Source: Alteromonas sp. V450 (GTDB lineage Bacteria > Pseudomonadota > Gammaproteobacteria > Enterobacterales > Alteromonadaceae). From it: a stretch of DNA of 64,000 nucleotides. The position numbers were made by a program, and so were the translations under genes. Shown piece by piece: positions 1-9,453 of the stretch. Numbering within the stretch: position 1 is the first letter of the stretch; every line of letters begins with the position of its first letter. The notes under the pieces were generated by a model that searched no databases, had not been told where the DNA came from, and saw only the letters and a program-made list of their open reading frames with translations. Where the stretch lies: positions 2,728,001 to 2,792,000 of the forward strand of contig NZ_MODU01000004.1 of the NCBI RefSeq assembly GCF_001885075.1. Direction: 5' to 3'.

Positions 1-302
<302 letters not shown>

Positions 303-345
303 TTAAAAAATTTAGAAATTTTACATGAGCTGGGGAGAAATAAAC

Positions 346-421
346 TGGTGCTGATAGGCAGATTTGAACTGCCGACCTCACCCTTACCAAGGGTGCGCTC
401 TACCAACTGAGCTATATCAGC
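346..421 (-). tRNA. thrT: tRNA-Thr (anticodon GGT)
   Basis: A 76-nt cloverleaf read on the minus strand. The acceptor arm GCTGATA pairs with TATCAGC, the D-arm contains AGCTCAGTTGGTAGAGC, the anticodon loop is CTTGGTAA (GGT), the T-arm contains GTTCAAATC, and CCA is encoded. It is the last tRNA before tuf, the position of thrT in E. coli. Confidence 0.97.
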
Positions 422-428
422 ACTGATT

Positions 429-503
<75 letters not shown>

Positions 504-537
504 AAATCCTAATTCTCTGGCCACCTCATAGAGAAAG

Positions 538-622
538 TGGTGGAGGGGGCAGGATTCGAACCTGCGAAGGCTGAGCCGGCAGATTTACAGTCTGCTCCCG
601 TTGACCGCTTGGGTACCCCTCC
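538..622 (-). tRNA. tyrU: tRNA-Tyr (anticodon GTA)
   Basis: An 85-nt class II tRNA with acceptor GGAGGGG, anticodon loop CTGTAAA (GTA), a long variable arm and encoded CCA. Second tRNA of the cluster and the equivalent of E. coli tyrU. Confidence 0.97.
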
Positions 623-629
623 AGATTGA

Positions 630-705
<76 letters not shown>

Positions 706-725
706 ACTACATCAAGTGGGTGCGC

Positions 726-754
726 ATTCTAGAGTATTGTTTAACTCTGTGCAA
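726..754 (-). promoter_or_regulatory. Sigma-70 promoter of the tRNA-tuf operon
   Basis: On the minus strand a -35 box TTGCAC (754-749) and a -10 box TAGAAT (731-726) are separated by exactly 17 bases. The bases after the -10 are GCGC, a GC-rich discriminator typical of stringently controlled stable-RNA promoters. It lies about 20 bases upstream of the first tRNA. Confidence 0.8.
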
Positions 755-814
755 GTGTCTTTTTGAAAATTTTTCAATTTTCTTTTTTGACCAATTTTTC
801 AACTAATCAAAAAC

Positions 815-1573
815 TTACGTCGATGTTTGCTGTAAAAGTTCACGTCGAGCGTAGCGGGCAAGACCCTGCATCACCAAATGAGCGAGGCGCATGTTATCAG
901 CAGATTTTAAGAATGCAAACACTTTTTTGTCTCCACCCCCTAAAATTATGTCAAATTCGGTTTGTTTGCTTGATATGTAATCAACCGCGCTCAAATAAAC
1001 ACCATATAGGGCAGCATGGCACCCTGTTGCCACACAATCTTCTGTGTCGGTGCCTACGCCAAAGGTGGTCGGAATTTCATCATTCGCGAACACTTTTTTA
1101 GTTGAAGCAACCAAAGCATTACGCATTACTTGAAAACCAGGCACGATCCAACCGCCTAAATGTTGACCATCTACAACAAAATCCACCGTTATTGCCGTAC
1201 CCACATCCATAACAAAAAATGCTTTTTTTGACTTTTCTGCAGCGCAGACCATGGCAAGCCATCTATCTACGCCCATTTTTTGAACATTCGCGTAACTATT
1301 TTTTATGCCGAAGGCTTCTTTCTCTGTGTGCTTTTCTACAAAAATAATATTCCGCTCATTGCACATGGTGGATATTTCATCAACCAGCTCCTGGTTTCTC
1401 ACAGAAGCTATATATAAATGGGAAATTTTTTTCTGAGAATCGATAAAAGAGAAAAGAGAATTGGCATTTTCACATGCATTGGGCTCTTCTTCTGCATGAG
1501 AAAGCAGAGAATATTTTATTCGGGTGTTACCGATATCCACTAATATGACGTGGCTTTCTTCAATGTTGTTCAT
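815..1573 (-). CDS. coaX: Type III pantothenate kinase
   Basis: Catalyses ATP-dependent phosphorylation of pantothenate, the first step of coenzyme A synthesis, in the cytoplasm. The 252-residue protein has the acetate/sugar kinase-like phosphate-binding motif DIGNTRIK at residues 13-20, the CoaX motif GVDRW at 101-105, and DVGTAITVDF from 123 followed by GGWIVPG near 140-146. Length and motif order fit the type III family. It sits between birA and the tRNA-tuf cluster, the position taken by the unrelated type I kinase coaA in E. coli. No strong ribosome binding site precedes the ATG, but it is the only start that keeps the N-terminal kinase motif at normal spacing. Confidence 0.95.
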   Translation of the reverse strand: MNNIEESHVILVDIGNTRIKYSLLSHAEEEPNACENANSLFSFIDSQKKISHLYIASVRNQELVDEISTMCNERNIIFVEKHTEKEAFGIKNSYANVQKMGVDRWLAMVCAAEKSKKAFFVMDVGTAITVDFVVDGQHLGGWIVPGFQVMRNALVASTKKVFANDEIPTTFGVGTDTEDCVATGCHAALYGVYLSAVDYISSKQTEFDIILGGGDKKVFAFLKSADNMRLAHLVMQGLARYARRELLQQTST

Positions 1574-1720
1574 ATTTTTGGTTTCAATCGCAAAGCAATG
1601 CGTAAAACGAACGGATAAAATGCTTATTAAAAATCACAAAGATGAACTACGAAGTACTTTTATAATAACAATGGCGCAAATCTTCGTAGCTCAGCTATAA
1701 AGTAAAACAAAAATAAAAAG

Positions 1721-2707
1721 TTAATTGCCTCTAAGGCTAACTTCACCACCGTGGAATCGCGTAATACCGTCTTGCGTTTCAACAAGAAGCGCGCCGCTAG
1801 CGTCCACTCCCCTATCGATTCCGGAAAAACGTTTCTCACCCATTTGCAAAACAATGCGTTTATCGGCATATAAGTCGAGCGCTTCCCAATATGCAGTGAA
1901 TGGTCCGAACCCTTGTTGGGTAAATTTCGGTAAATAGGACCATAGCGATTTAATAATTTCTGCCGCTAATGCATTTCTATCTGGAATGGTGCCTAAATAA
2001 GACGCGAGATCGCTATGCGGCTGGCCAACATCGTATTGATTATCGGGCACACAAACATTTAACCCTATACCAATAACACTATGTGCAGTTGCGCCTATTT
2101 GCCCTTCTACCTCAATAAGTACACCCGCAAGCTTTTTACCTTGCAAATAAATATCATTAGGCCATTTAAGTTCAGCATCTTCTACACCAAATTCTTTAAG
2201 TGCATCGCAAACAGCCAAGCCTACTAATAAAGAAAGCCCCGCCATGCTTTGATAACCGTCGGGAAAAGACCAATACATAGAAAACGTTAAACTGCCACCT
2301 ACCGGTGCAAGCCATGTACGACCATGTCGGCCGCGGCCATCGGTCTGAATTTCAGCGAAAACAACATCGCCGTTTTCAAGATCTTCACGCTTGCTCGCAA
2401 TACGTTTCTTCATCTCTGTATTAGTAGAAGGCAGAACAGACTCTACATCTATAACCGCCCGTCGTGTATTACCAAGATGCTTTTTAATACTGTCGGCACT
2501 TAACAATGGAAACCCTCGCTCTAACCGGTAGCCTTTACCTTTTACTTTAAATACATCTAGCCCCCAATCGGCAAGTTGGGATATGTGGCCTGCAACGGCG
2601 GTACGCGAAAGCCCCACCTGCTGAGCAATAATTTCGCCTGAATGAAACTGACCGTCAGACAACAAAGCGAGTATATGTTTTCTTATAGCTTTTGATGCTT
2701 GTCTCAT
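1721..2707 (-). CDS. birA: Bifunctional biotin--protein ligase / biotin operon repressor
   Basis: Activates biotin to biotinyl-AMP and transfers it to carrier proteins such as the acetyl-CoA carboxylase BCCP. The N-terminal winged helix-turn-helix (about residues 8-60, with VGLSRTAVAGHI) shows it can also act as the biotin-operon repressor. The catalytic core contains the biotin/AMP loop GRGRHGRTW at 124-132, KWPND at 181-185 and GKKLAGVLIE near 190-199. Length (328) is normal for the long, DNA-binding form. The ATG overlaps the murB stop codon by four bases (ATGA), so the two are translationally coupled. Confidence 0.96.
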   Translation of the reverse strand: MRQASKAIRKHILALLSDGQFHSGEIIAQQVGLSRTAVAGHISQLADWGLDVFKVKGKGYRLERGFPLLSADSIKKHLGNTRRAVIDVESVLPSTNTEMKKRIASKREDLENGDVVFAEIQTDGRGRHGRTWLAPVGGSLTFSMYWSFPDGYQSMAGLSLLVGLAVCDALKEFGVEDAELKWPNDIYLQGKKLAGVLIEVEGQIGATAHSVIGIGLNVCVPDNQYDVGQPHSDLASYLGTIPDRNALAAEIIKSLWSYLPKFTQQGFGPFTAYWEALDLYADKRIVLQMGEKRFSGIDRGVDASGALLVETQDGITRFHGGEVSLRGN

Positions 2708-3729
2708 AGCGAAATAAGTCCTTTGCTTCCTAATATACGTACCTCTGGTTCAAGCTGTATGCCAAACTTTTCCTGTACGCTTGCTATGATATCTTTTGCC
2801 ATGGTTATTACATCACCTCCGGTGGCACCACCTAGGTTAGTAAGCACTAATGGCTGTGTAGGGTGGCACCGTACTTTATTCAAAGTCTTGCCTTTAAAAC
2901 CAGCTTGGTCGATTAGCCACGCGGCAGGAATTTTTATTTGTTCTAATTTACTTCCCGCATTCGTGCGCTCATCGTTTTCTCTCACAACAAAATGTGGTAC
3001 CGCATCATATTCTTGTGCAATAGCTTGATACACTGTAGTTGAAACGACTGGGTTCTTGAAAAAGCTGCCCGCATTACCAAGTTCACTCGGGTCGGGAAGC
3101 TTACTCTTTCTTATTTCTATCACCTTATTATATATCTTTTCTGGTGTAGGGTCGGAAAGTGACGCAAGCTCGCCATAGCTGGTTTCAAGTTCATAGTGCT
3201 TAGGCAATTTAAAGTTTACATGAGTGATCAGCACTTTATTAGCTAATGCATGTTTAAAAACACTGTCTCTGTAGCCAAATTGACAATCTTTATTGCTTAG
3301 AAGAACCTGTTCACCGGTTTCAAGAAATACGCACTCTACTTTATCGATTAATGCGTTCACTTCTCGGCCGTACGCACCAATATTTTGAATGGGGCAAGCC
3401 CCTACTGAACCAGGTATTAATGCGAGGTTCTCAAACCCATACCACTTCTCTTTCATACACAAAGTTACAAAGTCGTGCCAGTTTTCACCTGCACCTACTC
3501 GCAAGTAATGATGACTTTCAGTATCGAAGTGGCTTATGCCCTTTATCTCGTTAACCAATACGGTGCCATCAAAGTCTTGCGTAAATACAGAGTTGCTTCC
3601 ACCGCCTAAAATATAAACGATTGAACTTTGTTGATAATAATGTAGAAATGAAGCTACATCAGAAAAAGGCTGGATTGAATTACACGACGCAAAAAGACCG
3701 AAGGTACTGTATCTTTGTAATGAAGGCAT
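2704..3729 (-). CDS. murB: UDP-N-acetylenolpyruvoylglucosamine reductase
   Basis: FAD enzyme that reduces UDP-GlcNAc-enolpyruvate to UDP-MurNAc in peptidoglycan synthesis. FAD-binding motif LGGGSNS is at residues 41-47, PGSVGACPIQNIGAYG at about 106-121, the catalytic-serine motif NAGSFFKNP at 219-227, and the C-terminal glutamate in EPEVRILG. At 341 residues it matches the E. coli-type (class I) MurB. First gene of murB-birA-coaX; the next gene upstream on this strand ends about 80 bases away. In E. coli murB directly follows an rRNA operon; here the rRNA genes are 27 kb upstream. Confidence 0.97.
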   Translation of the reverse strand: MPSLQRYSTFGLFASCNSIQPFSDVASFLHYYQQSSIVYILGGGSNSVFTQDFDGTVLVNEIKGISHFDTESHHYLRVGAGENWHDFVTLCMKEKWYGFENLALIPGSVGACPIQNIGAYGREVNALIDKVECVFLETGEQVLLSNKDCQFGYRDSVFKHALANKVLITHVNFKLPKHYELETSYGELASLSDPTPEKIYNKVIEIRKSKLPDPSELGNAGSFFKNPVVSTTVYQAIAQEYDAVPHFVVRENDERTNAGSKLEQIKIPAAWLIDQAGFKGKTLNKVRCHPTQPLVLTNLGGATGGDVITMAKDIIASVQEKFGIQLEPEVRILGSKGLISL

Positions 3730-3808
3730 AGCATTTTACGAACAACGGACAATGGGTTAATGGTATGGGAACAGCAACTTAATGAAAAGGACTGTTTCCA
3801 ATATTAGG

Positions 3809-5047
3809 TTAGGTTTCCTTCAAACGCGCTACGATATTCTGGAAGTCAGGTTTATCAATATTAACGTAAATAAATCGGCTGGTATCTGCACCTGTTATAT
3901 CTGAGTAATCAGGCATTACGTTTCGGTAAAGCACAATCACGTACGGCTTACCCTTGGGCACATAGTTCGCAATCAACTTTGGCAACATACGTTGTTGTGC
4001 AGCAGTAATAATGATATCGGTTCTTAACGCACTATCAACTAATTGGTAAAGCGAATGAGCGGATTCGCCGACAGCGCATTCCGCGTAGGCTAAACGATGG
4101 AAACACTGAAAAGTATCGCTATCTATATTACTCTTTTGCACCGTCAATTCGTGTTTCTGTTCTTCCGTCAACGGCAGTAAACGCCCCCCATTAAGGATAG
4201 CGTCGATGGCTCTTTGGTAACCGTCAGAAAATACTTTTAGTTGAATGTCGTTTTGAATATACGGCGCTAGCGACGTCCAAAACGTATAATAATCCTCGGG
4301 GGTAAAAATTGAGTCTACGAACTTATCAAAATATCGTTCTGTAATATCTTCTAAACGATGATTTTCTGTTAAATAATCAGGTCGCCTTTTATCGACGGGT
4401 ATGTAAGCGTTCCAAGGCGTCTTAACAACAGCCGTGTCGCCCTGCCTAATATGGATTAATACATTTGTTTTGTCGAAATTAAGGTTATTAATAAAAGGCT
4501 TTTTTGCGCGGTGCTGGTTATAAATTTCTTTAAACCCAATAGAAAATTTGTTGGCTTTGCTTGACGCATTGATAAGGGAAAAAAACTGCCTTTTACCTTT
4601 CCCTGGGGCGGGTCTGGCGCGCTCGAGTCTAAGAATGAAAAGTTTAGGCGCGTCGCTTTCCTTTTCTTTTAAAGCATTCGCGACCGACTTTTGCACGTAC
4701 TGCACCAGCGCCTTGAAATTTTGAATATTTTCACGTTCTACTATGGCATCACTCAGGTTGACTTCAAATACATCGTCAGGCTCGAACTCGCCGCGATTAA
4801 AACCAGAAAAGTAGTCGGTAATTCCCAAAAAATCATATATATCGCCGTACGCTTCTTTTTCTGAGGTCACCAACGGATTGCTTCTTGTTGAAACGAATCG
4901 AGTGTGGTGATACTCAAAGCCAGCTGCTCTTCCTAGTTTATAAAAAGCAGACAGCTGCATCATTTGGTCTGTGAAACCTTGCTGGCCTGTTTCAATGGTG
5001 AAATATACTTTCGACTTTACGAACTTATTCAAAAAGCTAGTTAACAC
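3809..5047 (-). CDS. Putative GT-B glycosyltransferase, O-/alpha-fucosyltransferase-like
   Basis: 412-residue soluble protein. Features that point to the fucosyltransferase-like GT-B superfamily (GT11/GT23/NodZ type) are the HIRQGD motif at residues 199-204, which matches the GDP-sugar binding HxRxGD, VFSDG at 272-276, and a later serine-rich helix start (ESAHSLYQLVDSAL, about 328-341). The N-terminus (TGQQGFTDQMMQLSAFYKL) also resembles the Gly-rich loop of these enzymes. Start is a GTG. It ends the minus-strand type II secretion transcript, 16 bases after the GT-C/TPR gene, which suggests a role in glycosylating a secreted or surface protein. The sugar and acceptor cannot be told from sequence. 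Confidence 0.6.
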   Translation of the reverse strand: MLTSFLNKFVKSKVYFTIETGQQGFTDQMMQLSAFYKLGRAAGFEYHHTRFVSTRSNPLVTSEKEAYGDIYDFLGITDYFSGFNRGEFEPDDVFEVNLSDAIVERENIQNFKALVQYVQKSVANALKEKESDAPKLFILRLERARPAPGKGKRQFFSLINASSKANKFSIGFKEIYNQHRAKKPFINNLNFDKTNVLIHIRQGDTAVVKTPWNAYIPVDKRRPDYLTENHRLEDITERYFDKFVDSIFTPEDYYTFWTSLAPYIQNDIQLKVFSDGYQRAIDAILNGGRLLPLTEEQKHELTVQKSNIDSDTFQCFHRLAYAECAVGESAHSLYQLVDSALRTDIIITAAQQRMLPKLIANYVPKGKPYVIVLYRNVMPDYSDITGADTSRFIYVNIDKPDFQNIVARLKET

Positions 5048-5062
5048 TGTGTCACCGTTTTA

Positions 5063-6847
5063 TTAATTAAGCAATGGAGGTGTTGATTCTTGGCTTTCAT
5101 CGTCTGCAATCGCGTCAGCCTGTAACCCTGTTGCCATTTTCGTCAGCGCTTCTATTTTTTTATCGTTTGGTTGAAGTCTTTTAATGTCGTCAATCACTTT
5201 TAACGCCCGCAATGGATAACCGTTTTTAATTAGTGAAAAAGCATAAGCAGTTAAACCTTTTACCGTCATTTCTCCACTAGGGTATGCTTCTCTAAAGTAT
5301 TTATCCGCAGATGCATATCTACCCAGCCTGGTATAGACAATACCAACGTTGGACAGCACGTAAACACGGGTTCTTGGGTGCAATGTATCCTGCTCAAGTA
5401 GCCTGCGTGCTAACCCTACTGCATCACGATACTTGCCCTGCGACATAAGCAGAACAATATGCGTGTTTACCATAGCACCATCTAACTTTCCGCCAGACAC
5501 TTCATACATTTTTTTAATAAGCTGCTCAGCTTTTTCTAAATCGCCTTGTCTACCAACATATTCAGCGTAATTGTGTATAGTTCGAACATTAGTGGGGTTG
5601 TGTGCTAGTTCGTTTTCATAAAATTGTTCAGGATTGCTCCACTGATTGTTGCGCTCATACGTTAAATATCCCAACAGGGCCAATACAGCGCAGACGCTTG
5701 TTGCAACAACAATGTGTGCTCCCCTGGTTTTGACAAACTTTATAAAAATAAGGCTGAGCGCACAAAGGGCTAGGATTAGTCCTACGTCGGGCAAATAGCT
5801 TCGATGCTCAAATACCAAATCTCTAATAGGTATAACGGACGACTCTACTAAGTGGGCGACATAGAAAAACAAAATGCCGAAGGAAATTAACGGTAGTTTT
5901 CTGCGTAAATATAAGGCAAGTGTCAACGTGCACGCATGCGCCAATGCCGCCAGAGCGATGGCGCTTTTGGCAAGATTGCTAACACTATCCCCATAGTCTA
6001 AATGCAAAGATGCCGGCCAAAAGAACTTTCCGATATAAATCCACAGAACATAAAGCTGGGTACAAAAATAATCCCAGCGCGATATCCCTGTTGTCTCTCG
6101 CGTCATGGTATCGATGCTACTTGCTATATATGCAACGTCATCAGGGAAGACAAGATAAACAGGAACGATAGCGATAAGCAGCACACATACAGCAATGAAA
6201 AGTTTATTAACCACTTTTCTATTGAAAAATATCCACTCCAAAAGAAGCAAAGCAAATGGAAGCGTAACTGCATTTTGCTTGGTGAGTAATGCACATATCG
6301 CCGCAATCAACGCCAATGAAAACAACACAAAACGCGTCCTCAACTGGGAAGCGGTTCTCGCGAAAATGAAGCAGCACATACTAAGTAGATAAAAGAACGC
6401 CACCAATGACGCCAATCTTTGAACAATGTAGGTTACTGCTTGTGTATGCAATGGATGAAGCAGAAAAAGTAATGCACCAACAACAGATACATAAAGCGCA
6501 GTTTTGTCAGAAACGTCTGTTTTGGCAATGTTTATCAACTTGCGTAGTAGAACAAACACCAATGCGCCGTTGAATACATGGATAATCAGATTGGTAAGGT
6601 GGTAGCCTACTGGCGATAGCTTATAAAGCGAAAAATCCGCCCAAAACGACACATAGCCTATCGTTCTTAAACCATAGGCAGAAAACAACGATGAAAAGGA
6701 TGCGTCGTGCAAATTAGCATTATTAACAATGCTTCCAAAATCATCTAAGTAAAATGGTACATTAAAGCTAGTTGAATAAGCTAAGTAACTTAATAAAGAT
6801 AAAACAAGAAATACCCAAAAAAACTTAGTAAACGTTCCTTTTACCAC
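5063..6847 (-). CDS. Multi-spanning GT-C-like protein with C-terminal TPR repeats (TMTC/PMT-like)
   Basis: 594 residues. About ten hydrophobic segments fill residues 8-400. The first external loop carries the acidic pair YLDD at 33-36, placed as in GT-C enzymes such as protein O-mannosyltransferases and animal TMTC proteins. The C-terminal 190 residues form three to four tetratricopeptide-like helical pairs (for example NPTNVRTIHNYAEYVGR and VLSNVGIVYTRLGRYASADK). This layout, membrane GT-C plus TPR, is that of lipid-linked-sugar O-glycosyltransferases. GTG start with AAGG eight bases upstream. Located between the secretin gene and a fucosyltransferase-like gene, so O-glycosylation of a secretion component or substrate is the favoured inference; the activity is not proven by motifs alone. 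Confidence 0.6.
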   Translation of the reverse strand: MVKGTFTKFFWVFLVLSLLSYLAYSTSFNVPFYLDDFGSIVNNANLHDASFSSLFSAYGLRTIGYVSFWADFSLYKLSPVGYHLTNLIIHVFNGALVFVLLRKLINIAKTDVSDKTALYVSVVGALLFLLHPLHTQAVTYIVQRLASLVAFFYLLSMCCFIFARTASQLRTRFVLFSLALIAAICALLTKQNAVTLPFALLLLEWIFFNRKVVNKLFIAVCVLLIAIVPVYLVFPDDVAYIASSIDTMTRETTGISRWDYFCTQLYVLWIYIGKFFWPASLHLDYGDSVSNLAKSAIALAALAHACTLTLALYLRRKLPLISFGILFFYVAHLVESSVIPIRDLVFEHRSYLPDVGLILALCALSLIFIKFVKTRGAHIVVATSVCAVLALLGYLTYERNNQWSNPEQFYENELAHNPTNVRTIHNYAEYVGRQGDLEKAEQLIKKMYEVSGGKLDGAMVNTHIVLLMSQGKYRDAVGLARRLLEQDTLHPRTRVYVLSNVGIVYTRLGRYASADKYFREAYPSGEMTVKGLTAYAFSLIKNGYPLRALKVIDDIKRLQPNDKKIEALTKMATGLQADAIADDESQESTPPLLN

Positions 6848-6880
6848 GTTGTACCTTCTTCAAATAACTAACTTACACAA

Positions 6881-6900
6881 GCGGGCCATACTTAGCCCGC
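6881..6900 (-). other. Short GC hairpin between secretin and GT-C genes
   Basis: Perfect 6-bp inverted repeat GCGGGC/GCCCGC with an 8-base loop, 26 bases after the secretin stop. There is no following T-run, so it is more likely an mRNA-stabilising or attenuating hairpin than a full terminator. Confidence 0.4.
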
Positions 6901-6925
6901 ACATTCTTCAACAAGAAAAAGCGAT

Positions 6926-8995
6926 TTATTCTTCCATTATTGATTTAAATCGCGCTTTCTGTAGATCATCACTTAGTGTTTCTGCCTCTTGTGGCGAATT
7001 TAGAATGTAAGGAATGATCATTATCATTAATTCAGTTCTGTTGTTTTCCGAATTATCGCCCCTGAATAGCTTACCAATGCCCGGCAGTTTTCCTAAAATA
7101 GGCACACCGGTTTCACCTTCAGCATCAGTAGAACGAATAAGCCCGCCAATAAGAACAGAGCCGCCATCTCGCAATGTAAGCACGGTATCTAAACTTCTTG
7201 TTCTTATCGTGGGTGAATTTATCGTGCTCGACTCTGTACTCACTGCTTCACTTAACTCTTGAGATACTTCTATATCTACAAACCCAGTAGCATGAACAGT
7301 CGGTTTTATATCAAGTAGCACTCCGGTTTCTTGATAGGAAACCTGTTGAACCACCTGCGCATCGGAAGAATTCGTGCTTTGCACATTCGATGTAATAATA
7401 GGTACTCTGTCTCCCACATCAATAGAGGCACTTTGACCACTTTTTACCATTATCCGTGGACGAGAACGAATGGTCGTGCGGCTGTTCTTATACAGAAAGT
7501 TCACTGCCGCGCGAGTTTGTGCTCCTCTTGAAAGCGAAAGGCTGAGACCGCCCCCTGATACAACGTCTAAACCTTCAGTAGAAGTAATAATTTCGTATGC
7601 GCCTACTGTATTACGTCTGAACCACTCAATCGCAGACTCGTCAGACTCATTTAAACTCACCTCAGCCAAAATGACTTCTATCATCACCGCTGGCGCAGGC
7701 TTATCAAGCTTTTTAATTAAATCTAACGCCGTCGCCCACGCTTTGCCGCTACCGCTAAATAGTATTGTGTTGAGCTGCTCATCTACAGCGAATTTATTAA
7801 GCGCGGCGCTAGATGCTTGTCCATCTGCGGTCAGCGCTATGCCTGTGCCAAATTGGTTAAGAATTTCTACAATGTGCGATGCTTGAGTACTCTTGACTTG
7901 GTAACTAAATAACCCATTCTCCAGTCCCGTTTGGCGCTGTACTTCAAGTTTTTCCGCCCACTCCACGATGTAGTCCAATACATCTAACGATGCACTGAAA
8001 ACGATGAGCTGTTCGCTCGCATTTAGCGGCAAGAAACGCACAGGCGTTGAAGAATTAGCTCTTCCGACATTAAGGCCTTCTGTTTTTAAAATCTCTTCCA
8101 ACTGATTAGACAACTCAGAGGCCGAATTCACGTTCGGACGCAGTATAACGCTGTGCATATCGGTTAAAGAAGGTCTGTCTAGCACTTTAATGGCTTCAAC
8201 AGCTTGCCTTACCAAGTTCAATTTGCCACGTAACGTTATGGCATTGCGCTGCACATCTTCGGCAATAGACAAGTCACTTTTAGGGAACATCTGATAAATT
8301 GTTGAGCGAACTTGGGTTGGCTTAACATATTTAAGCGGATAGATCTGAAAAATAGGTCGATTACCTACGGGGATTTCCGGCAGTGTCTCTCCGGTCGCTA
8401 GCAATGGAAGCCCTTCAGCTACAGATACTGAGTAGTCAAAAACCAGGACACCATCGTTTTCAAACGTGGTAATGCCATAATCTTCTAATGTTCTGGTAAC
8501 GAGCGCGTAAAAGTCTTTCTGACTTAAGGGGTCAGCAACGCGAAGTGTTATTAAGTCCTTTACTTGCTTGAGCGTAGGCTGGATAACAAAGTTTAGGCCC
8601 AATTGATTGCCGTAGACCTCGTTTATAAACGAAGTGACTGGCATGTTATTATAAGACTGTCGTTCTACCTTTGTATCTTCAAGCTGAGGTACAAACATCG
8701 ACTCAGCTTCTCTAGACGCTTGTTTTACAGGCACCTTGGGTGGCTGAATTATTTGCATAGACGTAGCAATTTCATCGTCATCGCCAGTCGTCACTTGAGA
8801 AGACACTTCTGACAGAGGTTTAGGAGGGCGCAGCGGTGTATTAAACGTCTCTTCATCATTTTTTGACAGCTTGTAAGCGGGGCCTTTCGAAGAGAGATCA
8901 GAAAGGCTGGCGCACCCACTGAGCAATGCAAGCATAGACGTGAATAAAAGAGAGCGCCTGAAAATTGTAGTTTTAGTCTGCATAATAGAATTCAT
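6926..8995 (-). CDS. gspD: Type II secretion secretin, lipoprotein form
   Basis: Outer-membrane secretin ring of a type II (or MSHA-like) machine. 689 residues with a lipoprotein signal peptide ending in the lipobox LSGC (Cys28). The N0-type domain lies at about 110-180, followed by N1-N3-type modules and a C-terminal secretin barrel with VPIITSN, ETGVLLDIKPT and GSVLIGGLI. Being a lipoprotein it could reach the outer membrane without a separate pilotin. The gene follows the GspC-, M- and L-like genes in one minus-strand transcript divergent from gspE. It resembles both GspD and MshL; GspD is preferred because the plus arm encodes a full gspG-K pseudopilin set. Confidence 0.88.
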   Translation of the reverse strand: MNSIMQTKTTIFRRSLLFTSMLALLSGCASLSDLSSKGPAYKLSKNDEETFNTPLRPPKPLSEVSSQVTTGDDDEIATSMQIIQPPKVPVKQASREAESMFVPQLEDTKVERQSYNNMPVTSFINEVYGNQLGLNFVIQPTLKQVKDLITLRVADPLSQKDFYALVTRTLEDYGITTFENDGVLVFDYSVSVAEGLPLLATGETLPEIPVGNRPIFQIYPLKYVKPTQVRSTIYQMFPKSDLSIAEDVQRNAITLRGKLNLVRQAVEAIKVLDRPSLTDMHSVILRPNVNSASELSNQLEEILKTEGLNVGRANSSTPVRFLPLNASEQLIVFSASLDVLDYIVEWAEKLEVQRQTGLENGLFSYQVKSTQASHIVEILNQFGTGIALTADGQASSAALNKFAVDEQLNTILFSGSGKAWATALDLIKKLDKPAPAVMIEVILAEVSLNESDESAIEWFRRNTVGAYEIITSTEGLDVVSGGGLSLSLSRGAQTRAAVNFLYKNSRTTIRSRPRIMVKSGQSASIDVGDRVPIITSNVQSTNSSDAQVVQQVSYQETGVLLDIKPTVHATGFVDIEVSQELSEAVSTESSTINSPTIRTRSLDTVLTLRDGGSVLIGGLIRSTDAEGETGVPILGKLPGIGKLFRGDNSENNRTELMIMIIPYILNSPQEAETLSDDLQKARFKSIMEE

Positions 8996-9006
8996 TGATC
9001 GTTTTT

Positions 9007-9453
9007 TTAAAAAAGCCTTTGCTTGACTTCAGTATTATCTTCAGTATTTACCCAAGTAACAAAGTTAGCGTTGACGCTACTTATCTCCCAAGGCGCAAGC
9101 CACGTTTCACCGGCCTTAAACATTTTAGGCTCGACTTCACCTGGCAAAACAAAAACACCTGCTGCTTCAGATACATTATCTAAATTTACTACCGCAATCA
9201 GCCTTGCCTCGGTTGGCATGCGTTTTGGCTCATTCTTCGTATTTTCAGCTTTGTTGTCATCAGGCGTTTTGAAATAAGACGGTACTGACTTTAACACGGC
9301 CTGCCAGTCTTGCGTTGATTCGGTTTTTTCCTCAACGACCGCTTCCGTTGATATAAGGGCAACTTCGGTTGTGGGCGGAAGTCGATGAGAAAGAAAGGAT
9401 AATGTAATTAGTAAGACAACCACTGCGCCTACTAGATACAACAATTTAGACAT
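9007..9453 (-). CDS. Inner-membrane GspC/MshK-like secretion component
   Basis: 148-residue protein with a single N-terminal membrane helix (residues 4-22) and a small periplasmic domain. The segment RLIAVVNLDNVSEAAGVFV...FKAGETWLAPWEISSVN resembles the homology region of GspC/PilP/MshK proteins, which link the inner-membrane platform to the secretin. There is no PDZ or coiled-coil domain, so it is shorter than classical GspC. It lies directly upstream of the secretin gene and one base after the GspM-like gene. Assignment rests on topology, the short motif and position. Confidence 0.6.
   Translation of the reverse strand: MSKLLYLVGAVVVLLITLSFLSHRLPPTTEVALISTEAVVEEKTESTQDWQAVLKSVPSYFKTPDDNKAENTKNEPKRMPTEARLIAVVNLDNVSEAAGVFVLPGEVEPKMFKAGETWLAPWEISSVNANFVTWVNTEDNTEVKQRLF

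Noticed and set aside
763..1101. Open frame of 112 codons opposite coaX
   Set aside because: It overlaps coaX on the other strand, has no ribosome binding site and no recognisable protein features.
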